The notes under the pieces are model-generated. The model saw only the letters and a program-made list of their open reading frames with translations, was not told the DNA's origin and did no database searches. A stretch of 64,000 nt of DNA. It comes from Emydura subglobosa. Lineage: Eukaryota; Chordata; Testudines; Chelidae. The stretch is taken from assembly GCA_007922225.1 (NCBI GenBank), contig ML679959.1:20965230-21029229 (forward strand), written 5' to 3'. The first letter of the stretch is position 1, and every line of letters starts with the position of its first letter. This document shows positions 11,955 to 25,454 of the stretch, piece after piece. A program made the position numbers and the translations under genes.

Positions 11955-12018
11955 CTGTTTCTATTGTGGTAGTCCATCGGAGCTCCAGTCATGGACCAAG
12001 GTCCCACTGTGTTACCTA
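11955..12018 (-). repeat. SINE tail fragment, reverse
   Basis: GTTTCTATTGTGGTAGTCC followed by CAGTCATGGACCAAGGTCCC resembles the reversed tail of the SINE family also present at 7176 and 58690. Fragment only. Confidence 0.5.
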
Positions 12019-12518
12019 CGACTGCTGTGGTTTTCCCTCTGGTCAGGCCTGAGGTTCTGTTGACCACACTCCTTTTCAGCGATCCATGCACAGGACACAC
12101 TGCTAGCATATAGTGCTACCTTCAGTGCACACAAGACAAAGTCTGCCTACAGTGCAGTGATGAAAACCCCACTGAGTTTCCCATTTACTTCAAGTGGGAA
12201 TGAAGGTAGGATCTGGCCTGGACGCAACACACCAGTACTCCTATCTGATTGCACCTTACTCCCTGCCCTGATGTGCTACACAGCTTATTTTCCTTTTAAT
12301 GGGTCATACATGGGTACATGGCAGCAATCAGGCTTGTTTTTCCATGCCCCAACAGGAGTGATTTTGCAGCCTTTACTTAGTGAACCCAAGAGAGCTTGCT
12401 CAGGAGTTCAGTTCTGTAGAAAAGAGCTCCTCTAGTTTCAGTAATGCTTGTAATATTTTTGTGGGTGAATATAGGGATACAGAAAAATTAAAGCCGTCTA
12501 ATAAATGTTAACCCCTCC
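12019..12518. other. No recognisable gene
   Basis: A 92-codon + frame (12157-12435) has no recognisable domain. A short CATTTACTTCAAGTGGGAAT near 12183 recalls the foldback core but is isolated. Confidence 0.35.
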
Positions 12519-12554
12519 ACACACACACGCACACACACACACACACACACACAC
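12519..12554. repeat. (AC)n microsatellite
   Basis: About 18 dinucleotide units with one G interruption near 12529. Likely length-polymorphic. Confidence 0.95.
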
Positions 12555-13365
12555 TTTTCTAATTGCACAGTACTCTAATTCTCTTCTCAGCCTACTAACT
12601 CCTTGTTACACCATCTGATATAATCAACCACTTGGTCCTGAATCAGTATTTTTATGAAACAGAGACAGTCAATTTAGAGAGCTTTCAAGATGCTCTGTAA
12701 TATTTTTTTTTTTAAATGGTACATCTAGGGACCAAAGAACATTCACTGTAAGAGAAGGTTTCTGGAAGTCCTTTATTGCATGAGTCATAACTGTTCAGAA
12801 TAAAATCCATCCCTATCAAAAAAATAAATATTACATTTGTGATTCTTAAGTGTGCAGATAAAGACCATACATATTACATATGGCTATGAGGAAACTTAGC
12901 TAGGGCTGACTATTTTAACTCATCCCGTTATGCCTAGATATAGGAGTATGCATCTTAAATCAATATATGTTATTTACTAGGGGACAAATTTTAGCCCACA
13001 CCTGGTAAGTGTCCTCCAAATGGGGGCACATATGCTTTGCAAAAGTAACATTAGGATGCACCCATATTATAGCCAGCCCTAGTTCTACATGTAACCCACA
13101 TCACATATACTTTTAACAGGAATAGTCTATTCAGCCAGCATCTGGAGTCTGCCAGCTCCCGAATCTAGACTATACATAAGAAATCCAAGGCTTAAAATGG
13201 ACAGTTGTGTCTTATGAGCCAAATAGGATGTGACAGACCTAAACTATTTTTCTCCTGTTTGAAACAATGCATTTTTCCAGACTCAACGCCTTCCTCCTAG
13301 GGCACAAGATCATTCAACCCTTTTTCCCCTCATCCAAATTTCCTAGTTTCAAGCCAGATGCTACC
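12555..13365. other. No recognisable feature
   Basis: AT-rich unique-looking sequence. Nothing identified. Confidence 0.4.
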
Positions 13366-13485
13366 AGGGCGACCAGATGTCTCCATTTTATAGGGACAGT
13401 CCTGATGTTTGGGGCTTTTTCTTATATAGGTGCCTATTACCTCTCAGCCCCATCCTGATTTTTCACACTTGCTAGCTAGTCACCC
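13366..13485. mobile_element. Short MITE, copy 2 (120 bp)
   Basis: Second copy of the element at 6260-6372. Its ends are AGGGCGACCAGAT and, on the other strand, AGGGTGACTAGCT. The interior motifs ATTTTATAGGGACAGTCC and TCTTATATAGGTGCCTATTA are shared. This copy extends 4-5 bp further at both ends than copy 1, which helps place the true termini at AGGG / CCCT. No convincing target duplication is visible. Confidence 0.78.
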
Positions 13486-16242
13486 TAAGTGATACTTAGT
13501 GGATTATTTGATGTCATGGCCATGGGTGCTGAATAATCTAGTGCAGCCTAATCTGATACATTTTCACTGCACTTGGGGTTAACAAATTGTTCAGCACATG
13601 TCTAATTCAGGTACTAATAAAAGACCAACCCAAATCTGACAACTAGTACTAATGGCACTAAAGTAACCAGCATTGTTTATCATTGTTTACAAAATGGCTA
13701 ACAATTTTCCAGCACCTTTGACACTTCTTTATAGTGAATTTTTTTGCTTGTGTTTAGTGCCAGATTGAGAACTGTAGAGACTGAAATCTTCCATTTACTA
13801 CAGATTTGATAAGACTCTTTCCCCCCCCCTTTTTTTTTTTTATTAATTGGCTACCAAAAAAATCAGACCTTAGTTTTAAATGTAAGAAAATTTACAGTAA
13901 CGAATACAATTCTGGATAATAAGAACTGACGGGATGTGCTGTATTTATATTGCAAGAGTGATTTTTCATCTTATCCATCAGTTCTCTCCAGGCAGTAGCA
14001 GAGGGGGTTCAGAGAAGGATCCAGGCTACATCCAATGATCCGATCAGGAACATGGTTGGACTAAGCCCAAGAGACCTGGTTTAGGTTTGTGAAGAAGGCA
14101 AGACGTTTGGAGCCTGATTCAGCTCCAGTCAACAGAAGTCTTTCTTGTGACTTTAATAAGATAAGGATCATGCCATTAGAAATTAAATGATAAATTTGAT
14201 ATTAATATCTTGGGATTGTGTCTTATTTACTTAATATATATTTCTCCTACATTTGACTGCCCAGGACACAAGGCCTTTTCTAAAGCCCATGGAGACTCCC
14301 CATTGATCTCAATGGTCTTTGGATCATTCCCATGGAGTTCCAGCTCTGTGTTCCTGTGGATGAATGATGATACCCAATCACCTCTACTCATCTAAGATAC
14401 TACTTATGTGGTACATACACCCAGGGGATGCAGAGCATGGGCAGGGAGCAGTGCCCCTGTCCACAATGTGCCACTTCTCATAAATGTTTGCGGTGGTGTT
14501 CACTTTTTATAGCCTGTGGCTGACTGACTGTTTTACTTTCAGATCTGAGGAGTGGAGGAAGTTGTGTTGGATCATCAACCTGAAGACTAGCACACAAGCA
14601 TTTTGGAATAGTTATGTCCCTTGCAATTCCTTTTTTTGATTGATGGGTTACTTGAAGAATGAATAATTGTCTCCAGTTTACATCAAGAATTCATAAGCTT
14701 TTTTTCCCTCTTGCTGGTTAATAATATTTGACAGTATTATCTGTCTCCTACTATCTGAGTAGGAATGGAGAAGTTGAACAGTTGTTAGAACTTTTTGATC
14801 TGCCATGAAAACTAAGAAAAGAGATTATCGATAGTATCAGAATAATAAAAATTTTAAAAAAGCAAACAGAAAATAGCTCTTCCTGGCTATCTTATTGAAG
14901 AAGACCATACAGCTATAGAAAAAGTGTGTGCTTACTGGAAGACACTGGAAACTCTGGGGCCTGTTTTTAAGCACTCAATCTATACTGCCTCAGACAGCAA
15001 TGTAAGTTCAAAGTCTGCCCTCCGTGTAACACTAGACTAACTACAGGAATCAAAAACTGGAATAGAGCTGAAAATTCATGTTTTTTTAGTTTTCCTTAGT
15101 ACATATAGGAAACTAACAGAATTTATGGGAAAATCCTCAGCACTTCCTCAGATGAAGGCTCTATTTATGTTGCAGAGAGAATCTAATGGACCTATCCTCT
15201 CTATTACACTGAGTTATATGGTACTGGGGCCATTTAATTATACAGATGACATAGAAGCCACCTACATGGATGTGTTTTCTCTGATGACTACCGTATATAT
15301 ATACACATATAAGCCGATCTATGTACAGGCCAACTTCTTTATTTAACAGTGACTTAGGACATGACTAACCCATAACATGCACAAGTCCCTTCACTCCCAA
15401 TCCCCCCAACACTTGCACATGCTTCTTTAATTGTTTCAAGCTGCCATGGATTCTGTCCAACCTGTAGAGGTTTTTCCAACCTTGGATTGGCTGCTAGCCC
15501 AATGCTTCTCTGGTCCTGGCTGTTCCCTGGGCCTTCCCAGCCTTTTCTCCAGCCCCTTGCAGTTTTCCCAAAGTAAGTGTGGCTTTTCCCAAGCTTCTTT
15601 ACTGCTCCCATTCGTCTACTTGTGAGACAGGTTGGTCTCCGTTGCTCCCCCTAAGTGACCAACTTTAGCACAAATTACTCAGTTTATATGCCAGTATATT
15701 TGGTCATCTCTTCTCCTCACCTGCTTTCAGATGGTATGGTTGATGACACTCAGAATGGTGGGTCCCATCCCTCAGTTTGTTGCCATTGGGAATATCCATG
15801 GTGTACCACAATTAAAGCATTACTGCCTTTTTTTTTTTAAATGCACTAGGTTTTGATTTAGTTGTGGATTTTCATAAACTCCATATTGTTTCATATCACT
15901 GATTCAATGCCTCTGTCTTGTAGTACATATGCACAACAGAACGGAATAGGAGATAGAGATTGATAAAGCGTCCAGTGGCACAGGGAAAACGGGAAGGAAG
16001 ATGAAGCATAATATTGTGTCATTCAGCCCTATCACATCAGAGCCCCAGAATAATAAAAAGGGGAAAGTCACCTATTGGGATATCAGTGACTGTTAGAAAG
16101 TGTGGAACTGGTTATGTCAGTCCTGGTCCATGCACTGCCCTAACAACACTGACAGAAGTCTTGAACCTATTTTAATAAAAAACACTGGTGAGGCTATCCT
16201 GGGTCTCCAGCTGCAGTTCAGCACATTATCTTAGACTTGTAT
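13486..16242. other. Long stretch with no recognisable gene
   Basis: AT-rich, with a C9-T12 tract at 13821-13841. Open frames here (14210-14395, 15125-15346, 15354-15625 on both strands) are short and overlap on opposite strands. No repeat or exon could be named. Confidence 0.35.
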
Positions 16243-16315
16243 GGACCAAATCCTTGACCATGTAAGACAGCATAGCTTCATTGAAGTCAATTTACACCAG
16301 CTGATGATCTGACCC
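16243..16315. repeat. Palindromic foldback repeat
   Basis: The left arm GGACCAAATCCTTGACCATG pairs imperfectly with the right arm, whose reverse complement is GGGTCAGATCATCAGCTGGT. CATTGAAGTCAATT lies between them. It has the same general design as the repeats at 9031, 34123 and 51475. Confidence 0.5.
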
Positions 16316-17314
16316 ATTATTTCAGATGCGTGACCACTTTTCTGTGGCCACATTGTAAGCTGCAGGTTACCGTTTAGTCCTTTGTAAGTGAGCTGTCATG
16401 TGACCGGTGCAGGAAGGGACATGGTTAGCAGCATGGTCAGTGAAAGATGACTTCACTTGCTCTCTGAGGGGTACAGGCAACGTCTTTGCGAATATCTGGG
16501 TCACAGGCTCTGGGGGATGGGGAAGCTGTGTTACTGATGTCTGAAATGTGCCTTTCTGGCCATGGGGGAAGGGACAACCAAGCCGCAGTACAGTGAGTCA
16601 GCAGCAGCCACGATGGATGTGAGTGCCAGACAGCAGGCTTCAGAAAATTCCATCTGAGAAAGGTTTGGCGCCACTTTGAACACTGCCATATACAGTAAAT
16701 ACATTTACCACCACTATAATCTTGCCTGGCTGAGGAATTAGAGCGTCTGCTCTTTTGTAAAGAGGCAAGAGCTCTGGAAACATTGGAGGTTAATACACAT
16801 TTGGGTGCTTTGCCTGTACTACTGGTCTGTGAGATGATGTATAGGTTAGTTAGCCCCAGCTCCTAGCAGCAGCAGTTCAGCCACATGAAAGAGCCGGAGC
16901 TATACTTTGGGGCTGGCAGTGATGGTTCTGCTGCAGTGTGTTCAGTCCTTAACTGAGGGAGGGGAGCACGTTTTAGCCAGCAGCCGATGGAAAGAAACTG
17001 ATGGGAGCAGCTAGCGCCCCCTCCGTAATAGAAGAACTGTCGAGTCCCTGCCGTGTTCGGCCCGAAGGACACAAAATGCAGGATTTAAACCTCACATTCC
17101 AGGGTCTGGTATAAAAAAACCTTCAAAACATTAACAATATATCAGCCTCCCTGTGCCTCATGCAGTATTTTCACATTAAGCCTGTGGCTTTTTTCTGAGC
17201 TAGTGGGAAAAAGCATGGCGAGGAATGGTTGATGGCTACGAAGGACCAATCCAAGCCCAGTACTAAGTCCTTGCAAGTTACTTTGTGTGGACACCTTTAA
17301 ATTAACCCATTTAG
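16316..17314. other. No recognisable gene
   Basis: Unique-looking sequence. A 69-codon - strand frame (16863-17072) shows no domain. Confidence 0.35.
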
Positions 17315-17403
17315 GGTGGGATTTTCTAGTGCGCCTAACGGAGTTAAGTTTCCAACACATCATGGAAATCAAAGCCCTCAAGGGCTTTTGAAAAAAATCT
17401 CAT
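17315..17403. repeat. Palindromic foldback repeat (GGGATTTTC family)
   Basis: The left arm GTGGGATTTTCTAGTGCGCC and the reverse complement of the right end (GAGATTTTTTTCAAAAGCCC) share the pattern G.GATTTTC...AG.GC. The same left arm is seen near 20478 (GAGATTTTCAAGAGCACC). Confidence 0.45.
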
Positions 17404-17664
17404 TTTTAACCTCATCAGGGTCACCTGGTCAAGCAGAGTCAATGAGGAAATCAGACTATGTTGGGGCCTATTTTCATTTACACTAAGGCCTCTTTACATC
17501 ATTCTGGCAGTGCAAAGAGATCAGTAAATGAGAATCTGGCCCTTTACGTTCTGGATTTCATTTTTAAACACCAGAGGTAGCTTGAAATATGGAATGCAGC
17601 ATGAAAACAGATGTACAAAATGGATTAAAGCCATCTCCAGAAAGCAGGAGAAATTGTACTGCCT

Positions 17665-17775
17665 TTGGTGGGGTTATTTTGGATTTACACTAGTGTCCCA
17701 GAATAAGAGCTGGCTCACTGCATTGGACTTTGACTTCAATGGAGTCACTTGGATTCAGCTCACTGTAAATCCAAA
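17665..17775. repeat. Palindromic foldback repeat (GGATTTACAC family), diverged
   Basis: Contains TTGGATTTACACTAGTGTCC, then TTGACTTCAATGGAGTCACT, then TCACTGTAAATCC. These motifs are shared with the copies at 34872 and 51475. Ends are uncertain. Confidence 0.45.
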
Positions 17776-19627
17776 GTACCACCGAATACACAGTTGGACG
17801 ATAAGGAATTATATGTAAAAATCAAATTGCTGTATTAAGAGAACCCGATTTTGGTAAGGTACTGTGTTATTTAACAGGGCCACTGACTTTGGCTTGGCTG
17901 TGCCATATTACATCATCCTGGTTCCCATTCATTTGTCTTCTGTACCCTGAATACTCAGAGCAGACCACGGGGGTGATTTGGATTTGCTCTCTCTTTCAAG
18001 TAAATGTTGGTTTAAATAAAAAATGGTAGCCAAATAAAGTCTAGGATACAGCAAATCCTTATGGAAATGCACATTTGCAGTGCAACGGCACCGTCTAAGA
18101 CCACCTTCTGTTGTCCCCGAGCCCCAGCCATGCACTCAGAAAACAGGACACTGAAGGCAAAAATAGTTTCATCCTTGTCTGCTTGTTAATGTTGCTTTTC
18201 TTTCTCACAAGGATTCTTGCTGCCTGACAGGGGCCCTGCGCATACTTTGTACTCCAAGAGATCAAGCAAGGATAAAGGGAGTGGTTTCCTGCTTCTGAAA
18301 GCAGCCTTTGCCAGCAGTGCTCTTTAAGTGCAGTTCACAGTCATCTTCAGCATGAATGAGAAACTAAGGCAGCTCTAGGAAGGCAGGGGAAGTCTCTTCT
18401 AAATAAAAAGAAAGCAAGCTGACCTCTATGCATGACATTATTAAGTTACAGTTATTGGATCGCATTTGTTTCCTTATCCCCTTGTGAATTATCTACTAAG
18501 GCCATAATATGGAGGAAGGGTGTGTGTTGTAACATGGGTCAGAGGAGAATTCCCTGAAGGAAGTTACCCTCCTTCCCCCACCCTCAGAGATTTTTGCAGC
18601 TCGTCTCCCAAGTCATGGCCTGGCTCTGCCTCACCGTGTGCTTGTATCCTGGGTCCTTTGTCTCATTTTGTTGTTTTCCTGGTCACTGGTTGTGTTGTAC
18701 TGCCCTCATTTTCAGCTCCCCTTCCCTTAGCACTTCTAACAGTTGTCCAACAATTTATACTTTGTGTAGGTTGTTTTAGAGCAGCAGAAAGAAAGGGGCA
18801 ATTTTCTGCATAACTCATACCTTTCAGTTGTATCCATATTGTCACCCTCTCCCTCCCCAGGTCTCATACTAGTTTTATGTCAATAAACATACTGGATTGC
18901 CAGTGACTTCTGCTCTGTGGCACTACTTTCAGAAGGCTGTCTTCCCTTATCTGCCCATTCTCTCAACCTCCCTTCCACAGCTACTGCAAAGCATTCTAGT
19001 GTGCGCCAAATCCTAGTCTCATACTATCTGGCTCACTTACCCGACCCAACAAGTACCTTGCATTTGTTTCTCTCTCTGAAATGCTGGAAGATATGAGATC
19101 ATCCAGATCAGCTTTTAAGACAAACATCCTGACAGATTTTGCTAACATTTTCCACGGGTTTCCTGGTGCTTCATTAACTCATTAGAGCACATCACAGAAT
19201 GTTCACAATAATGAATATGTTGCATATTCTACCTGTTTCACGCATGCAGCATCTCATAAGCTTTCTATTCATCTAAAAACTAATTCAAATGTATGCCCAG
19301 AGCAGCAAATGCTCTCAATAAATACACTGCTATTCACAAGAGCAAGTGCTTCTAACCTGATGTCTTTGACAAGCTTTCTTCCCTTCCTACCTACCCTTAT
19401 TTCTTCAAGAAGTATGTATCCAGTATAAAGGATGGGTGGGGTCTGATCTGAAGAATGTAAACTAAAGGCCTAGATCCAAAGACCCTGACCTTGGAACTTC
19501 ACGGGGTTAGAAAGCCAGGTCTACATTTTGCTGCTTGGATCCCATCTTTAATAGGCACCATGCGGAGAGGGACATAACTAATAAGAAGATGATGAAAAAG
19601 AGCAAAGAAAAATGTGAGCTAAACCTT
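17776..19627. other. No recognisable gene
   Basis: Unique-looking sequence. A 97-codon + frame at 18520-18813 is pyrimidine-rich and has overlapping frames on both strands. I see no domain, and judge it chance. Confidence 0.35.
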
Positions 19628-19772
19628 GTAAAATTTTTCCTAACATGAAAAGCTTCCTAGCAGCACGGTCTGTGAGGTCACAGGGTAGTCTCTCAAAGGA
19701 AGTGGTGGAAACCCCAGGGCATGATTCATATGAAAAGACTGCACAAGACACTCAAGAATACGCTGTAGCAAA
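19628..19772 (+). repeat. CR1 LINE fragment, diverged
   Basis: AGCTTCCTAGCAGCACGG, then CTCAAAGGAAGTGGTGGAAA and the following segment resemble a CR1 3' region of the type that has ...GGAAGTGGTGGAA.CCCC before the last ~100 bp. The terminal direct-repeat end is not preserved. Confidence 0.5.
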
Positions 19773-20477
19773 CAACATGATGGCCTCTTGTGTGTCAGTG
19801 AGCTCTGTAAAGAATACACACACAGGGGGAAATCTGGCCTGTTTATCTTAATGGATGTTTGGTCACTGACTTGAACAGGGGCTGGCTTTTTACCCATATA
19901 CTGGACAGTGCCATAGTATTAAGGCTTACTTCTTTACTGGGGGCTACACCAAGCATAATCATAGACAGGTCCAACCAGGAACACTAGAAACAAGTCTCCC
20001 CTCCCCATCCCTTCAAGTGGGGGAGAAGGTTGATTCCAACTCAGAGTACAGTGCCCTAGGTCGGTCCAGAACACCCACCTGCCCTTCAGAGGCCTGGCCC
20101 ATGTCCACACACATGGGGAAGAGGCAGGAGGAGTCTTTCCCCACCCCTCGTGCAGCTCACATAAGCATCAGCCACAACTGCATTCCTTGTGCTTGGCGAA
20201 GGGCATGGACTGCTCCCTCCACGCGGCCCTGTGGTTAGGATATGGGCAGGAAGGAGGTGGGGTCACAGCTTCCATTCCTGTCTCTCTACACTGACCCACA
20301 AGCATAGCAAGCAGGAGCACACTGCACAGTCCCTCAGTGACTTGAAGCACAATCCTTTGCAGTACTCCCTCTACGATGGTGTGGCTCCACACTGCTCCCT
20401 ATAGGCTGCAAGTTCTTTCTATAGTTGCACAACTAGGGTCCTCTTGTATCCAAACCGGTTTACCCATGGCCAGTTAT

Positions 20478-20640
20478 AGGATGAGATTTTCAAGAGCACC
20501 TCAGTGACTTAGGAGCCTAAGTCTCATGGCAAGTCAGTGAAACATAGGAGTCTCTGGCCCAGATCCTGTAAGTCTCCTTGATTTCACTGGGAGTTAGGCA
20601 CCAAAATAATTTTGAGGATCCGGGCCTCAGCCCCTTTTTA
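20478..20640. repeat. Palindromic foldback repeat (GGGATTTTC / CTTAGGAGCCTAAG family)
   Basis: Contains the palindromic string CTTAGGAGCCTAAG near 20508 between GAGATTTTCAAGAGCACC and GGCCCAGATCCTG. The last part, CAGATCCTG...GGATCCGGGCC, is a second inverted pair. Borders are approximate. Confidence 0.45.
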
Positions 20641-23139
20641 AAATCCCATCTATAAACCCTTCAAAATGGGGCTTATAACAATATGGAAAGCCCTTATACT
20701 TCCCATCGGCCTCCATTGGGCACTGTTAGATACAATCATGGATGTGCTGTGTTACATACAGTTACTGTCATGCTAATGAAATGGGCATCTTGGTGCAATA
20801 TTAAGGGACACAAATATTAACAATAGAGTCATTATTACTGTATTGCTGCAGCTCAGGCGGGCTGAAATTTACAGCCAGACAGGAGTGGTACTTAACAGTG
20901 TTTGTTTTTAGGGCACATTACATTATGTTGAAATACGCACCCTCTTTGTGGATGCTTAGAGCTCTGCCTTGCTTTAATGCTGCATAAGTTTAGCATTAAT
21001 TTTGGCTCTTGTAGTGGGAATTGAAAGTGGTGCCCTTGAAGTCATTGTGCAGAATGAAATGTTGCAATAGGGGACATTACACAGTAGCTGTAGCCTATAG
21101 GGAAATAAGAGAGTTTACTTCAGGTGGCTGGAGTGTCCTTTGGGACACATTCAACACAGGACCAGGGCTGCAGAAGGGAGGAGTTTGCCAGGGGAGATGC
21201 TGTGGGGAGAGACACAGGCTGCAGACTCCCTTCTATCAGAAGGCCCAAAAGAGGGGGAGCTGGTCAGGAAGGCAGTGTGGATGTAGAAGACAGGTGAAAC
21301 CAGCACATCCCCTCCACTGGTAGGACTGCTTCCTTTAGAAAGCCCATCAGACACTAAAATAACCCCAGCCTCCACACAGCAGGCACCCTGCAAGGCCCTG
21401 GGGAGGGCTCTCCACTTGGGGAATAGACGGTATCCCTCCTTCTAACCATACCACTATTCATGAAACCAGTCGGAAGTGCTCATGTCACAGGGCATCCTGA
21501 GGCAGCATACCACATACATGGCATATTCCCAGACTTCTCCCCTCCATCAGTAGGTCACACCCTCCTTTAAGTATAATGTATAGGAAATATTTAAAGGGAT
21601 ACCCTCATGTATTGGGTAGTAGGGCTATGGAGGAACTGGATATTGTTGCAAAGTGGTGGTATAATACTGCAGAGACAGCCTCTTTACCTCTCCATGCTAC
21701 CCACCCCCCAGGTTTTGTTCCCCACTAATAAGGCCCTTTTACTCCTCTCCTCTTTGCATAAGGGGAAGTGAGCACTGTGGTCAAATATAATATATAGCAA
21801 ACCCAGCACATCCAATATGTCAGAAATACAGAGGGGATAGAGAGGATGCACTGGCTTGAGAATCATTCTGAGCCATCACCCAAAATATTTTGCATTCTTG
21901 AGTCTGCACATCCTGTTCTCATGGTATCCCCAAAAGCAGAACTACTTTGATGATCAGACCAGTTCCTCAGACTCAAAAGGTTTGAAGGAGGTTTGATAAG
22001 CATCTAACTCTGTAGTGCTTATCCAACCTGAACGGAACCTCTAACCTTTCCCAGGCTCACCCATCCCCAGGGGAAATACTCAAAACTCATCTGAGACTTG
22101 ACTCACATCTGGGCCCCGACTCCCACCCCCACCTTGCAACCTATCTATGGGGGGAAACTCCCATTGACTTCAATGGAAATTCAATGCATGGAAGGGGTGG
22201 CAGGATGAGTCTCAAAGAAAAAGCTACTTAATAATAACGTAGAAACAACAGAGCCTGTGCTGTCCTCCATATTAACCAGTTTAGGACAAAACCTGATTGA
22301 TGGTGCAGAGGTCAGGAAGCCCCTTCACCTGAGTTCGATAGGGATCAAATGTCACAGAAATTTGAGGGTGGGGTCACAGCTGCTCTCTGCACCCCATGGA
22401 TGCATGAGTGAATACCTACACAGCAGCAGCAACTACTCCATTTGGGTCCTCCGCACGGCCATTTCAGTGCAGCTGCTGAGGGAAGCCAGTGGATGGAGGA
22501 CTGTCATAGTGGCATGGAGTTTCCAGGATCTACAGGGTTCGTGGGAGTTCCCTAGAGTTGTTTGCCCATAAGCCCCTCCCCCACTTTAAAGGGACCATGG
22601 ATAGGAGCAGTTGGAGTTTCGTCAGTCTTCTATTGGGATTTACTGCCGGAAGGTTTGGTATGGCCTGTAGGTTGGTTTTCATTTATAGGACAACCTGGCT
22701 ACACAGCTGCCAGCTATTTAATATGGATGGCATCATACTGCCATCTCACCAGTTGTTGAGAGAAAGAATTACCTCAGCAGTTGTGTATCACTTCTCCGTT
22801 CCCTAGCTTCAATACAAATGTAAACACCTGCAAACTCTTTGAACAAGGCACATATACTAGAGTGGAATGCCTCTCTCCCCTCCCCCGTTCTTGTGAAAGC
22901 ATCAGCCATGTATCTTGAAAAAAAACCCTGTAGTAGACATCTGGTAGGTGTTCATGCCATTATTACAACATTGTTCTGCTGTGCAAGTGGCAAAGATCCC
23001 ACAGAACTGCATACGTCTTTGCACTCCTTAACTCTCTGGGAATGTAATGAATCATTTTAAAGAGCCTTTAAAAATAATTCTTTGTTTACAATGATATAAA
23101 AAAATAGAAGCTAAAACATGACTCCCTGCCCCCACATAG
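20641..23139. other. Long stretch with no recognisable gene
   Basis: Includes CATTGACTTCAATGG at 22161 as an isolated foldback core. Open frames at 21021-21323, 22257-22571 and 22558-22806 carry no motif I recognise. Nothing else supported. Confidence 0.35.
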
Positions 23140-23260
23140 TTTCTTATAATAATGCACATTGCAGTAGCACCTAGAACCTCAATCAGGGATCAAGATTCAT
23201 GAGCACTAAGCATTGTACTCACACATCAAAAAAGATGGTCCCCTGCATAGATAGGATCCA
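23140..23260 (-). repeat. SINE tail fragment, reverse
   Basis: CATTGCAGTAGCACCTAGAA, then CATTGTACTCACACATCAAA and AAGATGGTCCCCTGC match, in degraded form, the reversed SINE tail seen at 58690-58810. Confidence 0.5.
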
Positions 23261-25454
23261 AGTAGGGAACATCCAAAACCAAACTAACAAATCTACACAT
23301 GTCCCATTTGAGAAGACCTCCATACCAACCCCAACCAGCAGAGTTCTTAGTTCTCTTATTACTTGGCTTTTAGCTACTACACCCTCCACTCAACTTCCTT
23401 TTTCTGTTTATTTAGCCCAGCCGCCAAGCCCCCTCGACTGGCCTACCTTGTCTTTGCTGTGAGCACTAGATTATCCCTTAAAGGGGAGGTACACCCTGCC
23501 ATACTGCCCCAAGAACTTTTAAGTCCTTTTAAGGGGCTTATCCAGTATCTTACATTCCTGGTTTTATTTATCTTTGTAGCAGCATCTTCTTCCAGGAATA
23601 AAAAAGATTTACACATGACAAAACTGGCAGTCTTATGGTTAAATAAAGATCTTCAACCAAGATGGGTTGAAAGCAGATGTGTGATGAGCCAGTGTGTTCC
23701 TAATGTTTAACAATAACACTGAGGTCTGGAGTAATAAGACTGAGTCAGATCACAGCCAAATGCAACTTGATTGGCTATAGTGAGTTCTGAGAAAATGATT
23801 ATTCATCTCCTGGAAGGGGAACAACAGCTTTTTTCTGGGCCTCCACATATCAACTTCCCTTTCCAATGACAGTGGGAAAAGAAATTCTGGATCAGCCCAA
23901 TCATTGTGTTAAAGAGGGCATTTAATTAAGCATCCAAACTATTAGATGCTGCTTCTATCCAAAAGTGCAGATTCTCTCATTACTGGTTTTAGAGTGAGAA
24001 CTGCAGCAAAGTTAATAGTAAACTGGGGAAAAAAATCAAGTCATACTGTTCTGGAGTTTGAAATCAATTATAACAAGAGGAAAGGTGAATTGAACTTCAG
24101 GACATCTCTTGTCTGCATTGTAGTTCAAGGGTTAACTGTGGTAGTATGATTTTTCTGAGCGGTTGTAGTCAGTCTGTACAAGCCATGGAAATGCTGTAAT
24201 TAGTATCAGAGATAAACCAAATACATTAGTAGATGGAAGGGGAACTCAATCTGTTTTACAAATGGAAATGAAGTAGCAGCCTCAATTATAGGATTTTAAA
24301 AAACATGCAATTTAGCAAGATGTTGATTTCCTTTTCGTTTACTTCTTTCTTTGTCTTTCAGATACTTCAGCTTGAGTAGCAGACAGTATATTAACCAACC
24401 AGATTTTGGCAATGTATTTAATAATCAAGCTCAAATAAGTGCTCTTAGGAAATAATTTTATTTACAATTCAGCTGGGGAAAATATTAAAGCCTAATTATT
24501 TGGAGAAAATTATTATTGTGCAATAATGTACTTTGAAGGTGCCTGGGCTTGTGGGACTTGTACTGGGACCTCAGAGCATAGTGCATAGCCATAGGGAAAA
24601 TGAATAATTCAAGTGGCACAATGGGCCAGTACACATGGGGCTCGATTCTCTGGTCCTCCAAGTTCACTTACAGCAGCTGGAGACTCTCCGTGTGGAGAAG
24701 GAATCTCAGCTGGCGTAAAGCTGGAAAAGGCAGCACCACTTCTGCCTTTACCAGAAAACTGCCAAGCAGAGTAAGGGGAGGGATATGTTGAGAAGATAGG
24801 TTCTGGGCAAGGGGAATGGAGATAGGTGCCAGGAGAGGAAAGGAACAGGAAGGGGAACAAAGCCCCTTACACTAGCATCTAAAGTTAAAACTGCTCCTCT
24901 ACCTCATGTCAAGGTCCTGTGCTAGAGTGCAGTGCAAAAAACACAGCTATTGCTTTTAGCAGGAGCTGGATCAGGCTTTGTGATTCAATATGAACTTGGA
25001 GCAGGGGTTCTCCAACTTTTTGGCGCACCTTTTAATACAGATTCTCTCATGAGGTGTTTAAGAGCTATGATCAATTTTAATCTATAAATACTGATTCAGC
25101 TGCATATAATCCTGGAACATCGTACAACCAGATCCTTGAGCATCTCTGGCATTAGACCTCTTACGTGCTTAATGCTACAGATTAAAAGGGCTGTAAAAAT
25201 GTTTTAAGAATAAAATAATTCAGAAAATAAACTTTTAAACCTCCCAACCTTGGTATCAAAAGCCTTCTTGGAAGAGAAAAGGATTGAAGTCTGGCCTACC
25301 AACTCTGTGACCTCCCCTCAAGCCAGAGAAAGGGCATTCCACAAACCTGGGGTGGCAGTAGCAAATATAAAAATAGCTTCCCATCTACCTCAGCACATTC
25401 CAGGCTCCAGCAGCCCCATCTGAAGAGAAGGAAAAGGTAGAGGGGGCTAGAAAA
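23261..25454. other. No recognisable gene
   Basis: Unique-looking, AT-rich in 24.2-24.6 kb. Frames at 23363-23710 (115 codons) and 24609-24860 have no recognisable domain. Around 25320-25440 the text AAAGGGCATTCCACAAACCT recalls an old LINE 3' region, but I cannot assign it. Confidence 0.35.

Noticed and set aside
12519..12554. CRISPR-like or other regularly spaced array
   Set aside because: Simple dinucleotide repeat. No spaced direct repeats anywhere in the window fit a CRISPR array, and the DNA is vertebrate.
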